A stretch of DNA of 10,724 bases from positions 1 to 10,724 of the forward strand of contig JAPSGG010000021.1 of the NCBI GenBank assembly GCA_031177845.1. Reading direction: 5' to 3'. This DNA is from Chromatiales bacterium. GTDB lineage: Bacteria; Pseudomonadota; Gammaproteobacteria; JACCYU01. The notes under the pieces are model-generated. The model was not told the DNA's origin. It saw nothing but the letters and a program-made list of their open reading frames with translations, and searched no databases. Within the stretch, counting starts at the first letter, position 1, and every line of letters begins with the position of its first letter. Positions 7,524 to 10,724 of the stretch are shown piece after piece. Made by a program: the position numbers and the translations under genes.

Positions 7524-7633
7524 AACCGTAGAGGGCGCGAAGAACAACAAAGAAAAAGGCAAGTACAGAGTATTTAATGAACTATGATCCGCAGCACTAA
7601 TTAAGCTCTGCGATCTCTGCGTGCTCCGCGGTT
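7524..7633. repeat. Palindromic intergenic repeat, copy B (9-nt-unit arms)
   Basis: A 110 bp element starting AACCG and ending CGGTT, in the ilvD-permease gap. The right arm is three abutting 9-nt units: CTCTGCGAT (7606-7614), CTCTGCGTG (7615-7623) and CTCCGCGGT (7624-7632). The left arm is the diverged inverse: ACCGTAGAG (7525-7533), GGCGCGAAG (7534-7542), then AACAACAAAG. The middle is AT-rich and contains TATGAT (7583-7588), a good -10 hexamer with no matching -35. It has the same architecture as 997-1202. The remaining bases of the 183 bp gap hold nothing else that I recognise. Confidence 0.65.
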
Positions 7634-7658
7634 AGTTGGCGGGATCGCGCCACATTTT

Positions 7659-7664
7659 AAGGAG
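7659..7664 (+). promoter_or_regulatory. Ribosome-binding site of the AI-2E-family permease gene
   Basis: AAGGAG, 4 nt before ATG 7669. The spacing is short, but this is the only good site. The frame is open back to a TTG at 7636, which lies at the end of repeat copy B and has no site. Confidence 0.65.
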
Positions 7665-7668
7665 CCAT

Positions 7669-9540
7669 ATGGCGACACAGCCGGCGACCGATCCTGTTTT
7701 GCCCCTGCTGCGATTCGGGCTGGCGTTGCTCATCGTCGCGGCGCTGTACCTCGGACAGGACGTGCTGGTCCCCATCGCGCTGGCGATGCTCCTGAGTTTC
7801 GTGCTGGCCCCGGCCGCGGATCGCCTAGAGCGCTGGCGTCTTCCGCCTGTGCCAAGTGTGCTCATCGTTGTTGCGCTGGCATTCATGGTCCTGGGAGTGG
7901 TGGGCCTGGTGGTGGCCAATCAAGTCGTGAGCCTCGCAGAATCCCTGCCCAAGTACCGCGCGAATATCACCGAACGCTTCCTAGCCCTGCGGGGCGAGGA
8001 GGGCGGCCTCTTCGACCAAGCCGCGGAAACGATGCTCGAGATCCAGAAGGACATCAGGAGAACGCCGCGCGAGGTGCAATCGGAGAATGAAGCGCCTTCT
8101 ACCAGTCCATGGCGGCACGGCAGCCCGCAACTGACTGCAAGGACGCCGAAGCCGATTCCCGTCCAGGTACGCGAGGAGCCGCCCTCGACCATCGATATCC
8201 TCAAGAATTACCTCTCGCCCGTGCTCGTGCCGTTGGCACGGCTGGGCCTCGCTGTGGTGCTGGTCATCTTCTTTCTCCTGCAGCGCGAGGACTTGCGCGA
8301 TCGGCTCATCCGACTTCTGAGCCGCGATCGGCTTGACATCACCACCCGCGCCCTTAACGATGCCGGTAACCGCATCGGCAGCTATCTGCGCACGCAGCTA
8401 CTGATCAATACCTGCTACGGTGTACCCATCGGGATTGGACTCGCGCTCATGGGCTTGCCAGGCGCGGTGTTGTGGGGCCTGCTCGCGATGCTGCTGCGAT
8501 TCATTCCCTACGTCGGGCCATGGCTGGCTGCTTCCATGCCCATTCTTTTGTCGCTGGCGGTCTTCGATGGCTGGCTCTGGCCGCTCGCGGTGGTGGCGCT
8601 GTTCGTTGTGCTGGAGTTGTTCACCAACATGGTCATGGAGCCCTGGTTGTATGGTGCCAGCACCGGACTCTCCACAGTCGCCGTGCTGCTGGCGGTGATC
8701 TTCTGGAGTTCGCTGTGGGGCGGCATCGGCCTGTTGCTGGCAATCCCGCTCACCGCGTGTCTGGTCGTGGCCGGGAGGCACCTGCCCCAATTCGAGTTTT
8801 TCACGATCTTGTTGGGCAAGGAGCCGGCGCTTTCCCCGCAAGAGCGGTTCTATCAGCGCCTGCTGGCTGGGGATAGGGATGGTGCGCTGGAACTGGCGCG
8901 CGCGCGTGCCTCCGAGGGGCTTATGAACCTTTACGACGGCATGGTGATTCCGGCGCTGCATCTGGCGGAACGTGATCGCCACGCGGGCCGCCTGGAACCC
9001 GAGTTACAGCAATCGATCGTGGCCAACGTACGCGAGATCGTGGAGGCGCTGGGCGAAGAGCACCAGCGTGCAAGCATCTGCGCGAGTGAGCGGCGCATCG
9101 ATCTCGATGAAACAGGCTTCGAGCTCGATTGCCTGCCCTCGCGTGATCAGGCCGACGAACTGATCGCGTGCATGTTCGCGCAGGTCTTGAATCAGCAGGG
9201 CATCCCGGCCAAGTGCCTGTCCGTCAAGAGCCTCGCGGGCGAGATGCTCGAGCGCGTGAGCCGCCGTGAGTTTCCGGTGGTCTGCGTGTCGGCCCTGCCG
9301 CCCAAGGCGCTGGCGCACACACGATATCTCTGCAAGCGGCTGAAGCACCAGTACCCGAAGGCGCGGATCGCAATCGGGCTGTGGGGTCAATCGGGGTATG
9401 CTGCGCGTTTGGCGCCCAAGTTAACCGAGGTCGGTGCCGAGGCAGTAATCTCCAGCCTCGAGACCGGCGCCAGATGGGCGCGGCAGCGCATGAACGAGCT
9501 GGCTTTCGCGCCCGCGAGCCAGCCAATAGAGGTGCGCTGA
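7669..9540 (+). CDS. AI-2E/PerM-family permease with a large C-terminal cytoplasmic extension
   Basis: 623 aa. Residues 1-383 are a typical AI-2E transporter-family (formerly UPF0118) membrane domain: helices at about 12-29, 31-49, 62-85, 183-206, 249-300 (several), 303-322 and 333-368, with family motifs in LLRFIPYVGPWLAASMP (275-291), MEPWLYGASTGLSTVAVLLAV (323-343) and GGIGLLLAIPLTACLVVAGRHLP. Members export quorum signals, act as Na/H antiporters or have unknown substrates; none can be assigned here. Between helices 3 and 4, residues about 130-173 are a Pro/Ser/Thr-rich, probably disordered stretch. Residues about 385-605 form a soluble extension: a helical part (LSPQERFYQRLLAGDRDGALELA, then LYDGMVIPALHLAERDRHAGRL), followed by an alpha/beta part (about 484-600) that resembles a cobalamin-binding fold without its histidine. 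Longer versions of this family with such tails are known. The downstream membrane gene starts 2 bp after the stop. Confidence 0.88.
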   Translation: MATQPATDPVLPLLRFGLALLIVAALYLGQDVLVPIALAMLLSFVLAPAADRLERWRLPPVPSVLIVVALAFMVLGVVGLVVANQVVSLAESLPKYRANITERFLALRGEEGGLFDQAAETMLEIQKDIRRTPREVQSENEAPSTSPWRHGSPQLTARTPKPIPVQVREEPPSTIDILKNYLSPVLVPLARLGLAVVLVIFFLLQREDLRDRLIRLLSRDRLDITTRALNDAGNRIGSYLRTQLLINTCYGVPIGIGLALMGLPGAVLWGLLAMLLRFIPYVGPWLAASMPILLSLAVFDGWLWPLAVVALFVVLELFTNMVMEPWLYGASTGLSTVAVLLAVIFWSSLWGGIGLLLAIPLTACLVVAGRHLPQFEFFTILLGKEPALSPQERFYQRLLAGDRDGALELARARASEGLMNLYDGMVIPALHLAERDRHAGRLEPELQQSIVANVREIVEALGEEHQRASICASERRIDLDETGFELDCLPSRDQADELIACMFAQVLNQQGIPAKCLSVKSLAGEMLERVSRREFPVVCVSALPPKALAHTRYLCKRLKHQYPKARIAIGLWGQSGYAARLAPKLTEVGAEAVISSLETGARWARQRMNELAFAPASQPIEVR

Positions 9541-9542
9541 TC

Positions 9543-10076
9543 ATGCAGAAAGGGCACGACGACGAAGACAAGCCCGCGCCTTGGGAATTTCGGATCTTCA
9601 ATCTTGGCTCCAAGGCCTTGTACATCGTCGCGGCCTTTGTACTGCTGCTGCTGGCGCTCGCCATGGTCGGGATGGCTATCTGGAGCGTTACAGGCGAAGT
9701 CTGGGGCGGTAAGCCGTTTCTCGCACAACTGCTCGACAGTATCGGCCTGATCATCATCGCCGTCGCCGTGTTCGACGTCGCCAAGTTCTTGCTGGAAGAG
9801 CAGGTAGTGCGTGACCGTCAGTTGAGCAGAATCGCGGAGGCGCGCCGCTCCCTGACCGTGTTCCTGACCATCATTATTATCGCGGTAAGCCTGGAGGCGC
9901 TGGTCATTGTGTTTCAACACAAGGGACAGCCCTATATGTTGTTCTACCCGAGCGCCCTGCTGGCGGTGGCGGTATTCGCAGTGATCGGACTCGGGATCTT
10001 TCAGTGGCTTACCCGCCAGGGTGAAGAGATCAGAGAAGACTCGCAGGACGAAGGCGCGCAAGACGAACGGCAGTAA
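9543..10076 (+). CDS. Four-helix inner-membrane protein, possibly PsiE-like
   Basis: 177 aa from ATG 9543, with GAGGT 9 nt upstream, 2 bp after the permease stop, so almost certainly cotranslated with it. Four membrane helices are evident at about 26-49, 63-83, 103-124 and 131-156. The N-terminus is charged (HDDEDKPAPWEFRIFNLGSKA), the loop between helices 2 and 3 is basic and charged (EEQVVRDRQLSRIAEARRS), and the C-terminus is an acidic tail from about 160. The spacing of the helices and the pattern FDVAKFLLEE followed by AVSLEALVIVF recall the phosphate-starvation PsiE family, but the match is by eye only. Adjacency suggests that it is an accessory subunit of, or shares regulation with, the permease. 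Function unknown. Confidence 0.85.
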   Translation: MQKGHDDEDKPAPWEFRIFNLGSKALYIVAAFVLLLLALAMVGMAIWSVTGEVWGGKPFLAQLLDSIGLIIIAVAVFDVAKFLLEEQVVRDRQLSRIAEARRSLTVFLTIIIIAVSLEALVIVFQHKGQPYMLFYPSALLAVAVFAVIGLGIFQWLTRQGEEIREDSQDEGAQDERQ

Positions 10077-10117
10077 ACAATCGCGGCGCGTTGCCCGTCC
10101 TCGCCGCCTTGCCGTTC
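10065..10117. other. Nested inverted repeat spanning the 3' end of the four-helix protein gene
   Basis: An outer perfect 8 bp stem, GAACGGCA (10065-10072) with TGCCGTTC (10110-10117), encloses an inner 6 bp stem, GCGGCG (10083-10088) with CGCCGC (10102-10107). The stop codon TAA (10074-10076) falls in the gap between the stems. The downstream bases are AAAAGC, so there is no U tract for intrinsic termination of the plus-strand transcript. It could be a 3' stabilising structure or a factor-dependent stop. Confidence 0.4.
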
Positions 10118-10219
10118 AAAAGCACAGCCGATCCGGACCGACGTGGCCCGCCCCGGCTTGCATCCGTACCACCGGTAGTTTTGCGTCGATGGACGGCTCC
10201 GCCATGTCCTTTGTGATAT

Positions 10220-10228
10220 TGGTATAAT
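10220..10228 (+). promoter_or_regulatory. Extended -10 promoter for the TenA/PqqC-like gene
   Basis: TGGTATAAT: a perfect TATAAT (10223-10228) preceded by the TGn extension (10220-10222). No good -35 lies 16-18 bp upstream, which is usual for extended -10 promoters. Initiation near 10235 would leave a leader of about 190 nt before ATG 10428. Confidence 0.5.
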
Positions 10229-10413
10229 TTCTGCGACTTACCGTGCCAGCTTGGTTCCAAGAAGAACGACCGACAGCGGCTCGGGGGATTCCCAACAAGA
10301 GGAAAGAGGACGCGTTCCTTTCGATTTCCCGCTTGGCATCGGCACTACGCCGGGGCGTGTATTGTCCGCGGCCCGTATTTTGGGCTTCCGTCGCATTCCC
10401 GCAGGCATGAATC

Positions 10414-10419
10414 GAGGAG
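10414..10419 (+). promoter_or_regulatory. Ribosome-binding site of the TenA/PqqC-like gene (decides the start)
   Basis: GAGGAG, 8 nt before ATG 10428. An in-frame ATG at 10407 would place this site inside the gene and lacks a usable site of its own. Confidence 0.75.
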
Positions 10420-10427
10420 ATGCCACG

Positions 10428-10724
10428 ATGAGATATGACCGTCGCCTGAAATCGGAAGCTTACACCGCCGCCGTATCCAAGGCCGGCGAGGCCGTAAGGT
10501 CCGGCCCGATTCGGGAACTCGCCAGCTATCCGCGGTGGGCTCAGGAGATGATCGAGTCATGCGAGGAAGCCAAGCAGCGCATGCTAGGACACCAGCTATG
10601 GAAACTCATGAAGGCGGCTCAGCTCGATGAAAAGACCACGCGCAACTTCTTGATAGGCGCGTGGCGGCTTGTCGACCAGTTCCCTCAGTACATGGCCATG
10701 AACCTGCTCAAGGTATCTTACGGC
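10428..10724 (+). CDS. TenA/PqqC-like, haem-oxygenase-fold protein (N-terminal 99 codons, cut by window edge)
   Basis: The frame is open from ATG 10428 to the last base. It is entirely helical in character. Residues about 45-58 (EAKQRMLGHQLWKLMKA), then LDEKTTRNFLIGAWRLVDQFPQYMAMNLLKVSYG (about 62-95), follow the pattern HxxWxxMxxxxL...F...W...FPxYM seen at the N-terminus of the TenA/PqqC/CADD superfamily, which includes haem-oxygenase-like diiron oxidases and cofactor-free enzymes. The Glu and His near residues 45-53 could be the first metal ligands if it is a diiron member; the ligands that would settle this lie beyond the window. It has its own promoter-like sequence and a strong ribosome-binding site. 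The substrate cannot be judged. Confidence 0.7.
   Translation, partial: MRYDRRLKSEAYTAAVSKAGEAVRSGPIRELASYPRWAQEMIESCEEAKQRMLGHQLWKLMKAAQLDEKTTRNFLIGAWRLVDQFPQYMAMNLLKVSYG

Larger units (their letters stand above)
10118..10427 (+). other. Gene-free stretch and probable long leader before the TenA/PqqC-like gene
   Basis: No convincing gene lies in the roughly 350 bp between 10077 and 10427 on either strand; the open frames there lack ribosome-binding sites and family features. It holds the nested inverted repeat at its left end, an extended -10 promoter at 10220-10228, and small hairpins in the predicted leader: CTTG/CAAG around 10250-10261, and GAAAG (10302-10306) with CTTTC (10318-10322), extended by GGA/TTC around a CGCG loop. 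I do not recognise a known riboswitch. Confidence 0.4.

Noticed and set aside
10333..10363. TTGGCA followed by TGTATT as a second promoter nearer the TenA/PqqC-like gene, or a sigma-54 site.
   Set aside because: The 19 bp spacer is long and the -10 weak; the GG-GC spacing required for sigma-54 is not met.
1..10724. CRISPR arrays, tRNA or rRNA genes, insertion sequences, and defence-system genes.
   Set aside because: None was seen; the only repeats are the two palindromic elements, and they lack regular direct-repeat and spacer structure.

Overview
The window looks like chromosomal DNA of a GC-rich gammaproteobacterium. The main reason is the glnE-ilvE pair on one strand, an order known from Pseudomonas and relatives, together with a PA2779/PA2778-type gene pair and a short-type ilvD. 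Nothing points to a plasmid, phage or insertion sequence. The lineage below class level cannot be read from the sequence alone.

Layout. On the minus strand, reading right to left from about 4.1 kb, lie glnE (glutamine synthetase adenylyltransferase), then ilvE (branched-chain aminotransferase), then the first 8 codons of another gene that runs off the left edge. From about 4.3 kb to the right edge everything reads on the plus strand: a small exported membrane-anchored protein (PA2779-like), a lipoprotein C39-like cysteine peptidase with TPRs (PA2778-like), ilvD (dihydroxy-acid dehydratase), an AI-2E/PerM-family permease with a large soluble C-terminal extension, a four-helix membrane protein 2 bp behind it, and the start of a TenA/PqqC-like (haem-oxygenase-fold) protein cut by the right edge. 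The divergent control region is about 4089-4346.

Functional themes. ilvD and ilvE catalyse the last two steps of valine, isoleucine and leucine-precursor synthesis, but are on opposite strands with glnE and the peptidase pair between them, so they are not one operon. GlnE ties the region to nitrogen control. The peptidase pair and the permease pair are two small operons of poorly known function.

Most interesting items: two diverged copies of an intergenic palindromic repeat whose arms consist of three abutting 9-nt units (997-1202 and 7524-7633), one with a promoter-like sequence for ilvE inside it; a permease tail that resembles a cobalamin-binding module whose histidine has been lost; the PA2779/PA2778 pair, in which the peptidase has no obvious start codon outside the upstream gene; and a long leader behind an extended -10 promoter ahead of the last gene. 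I found no clear new defence or mobile system.
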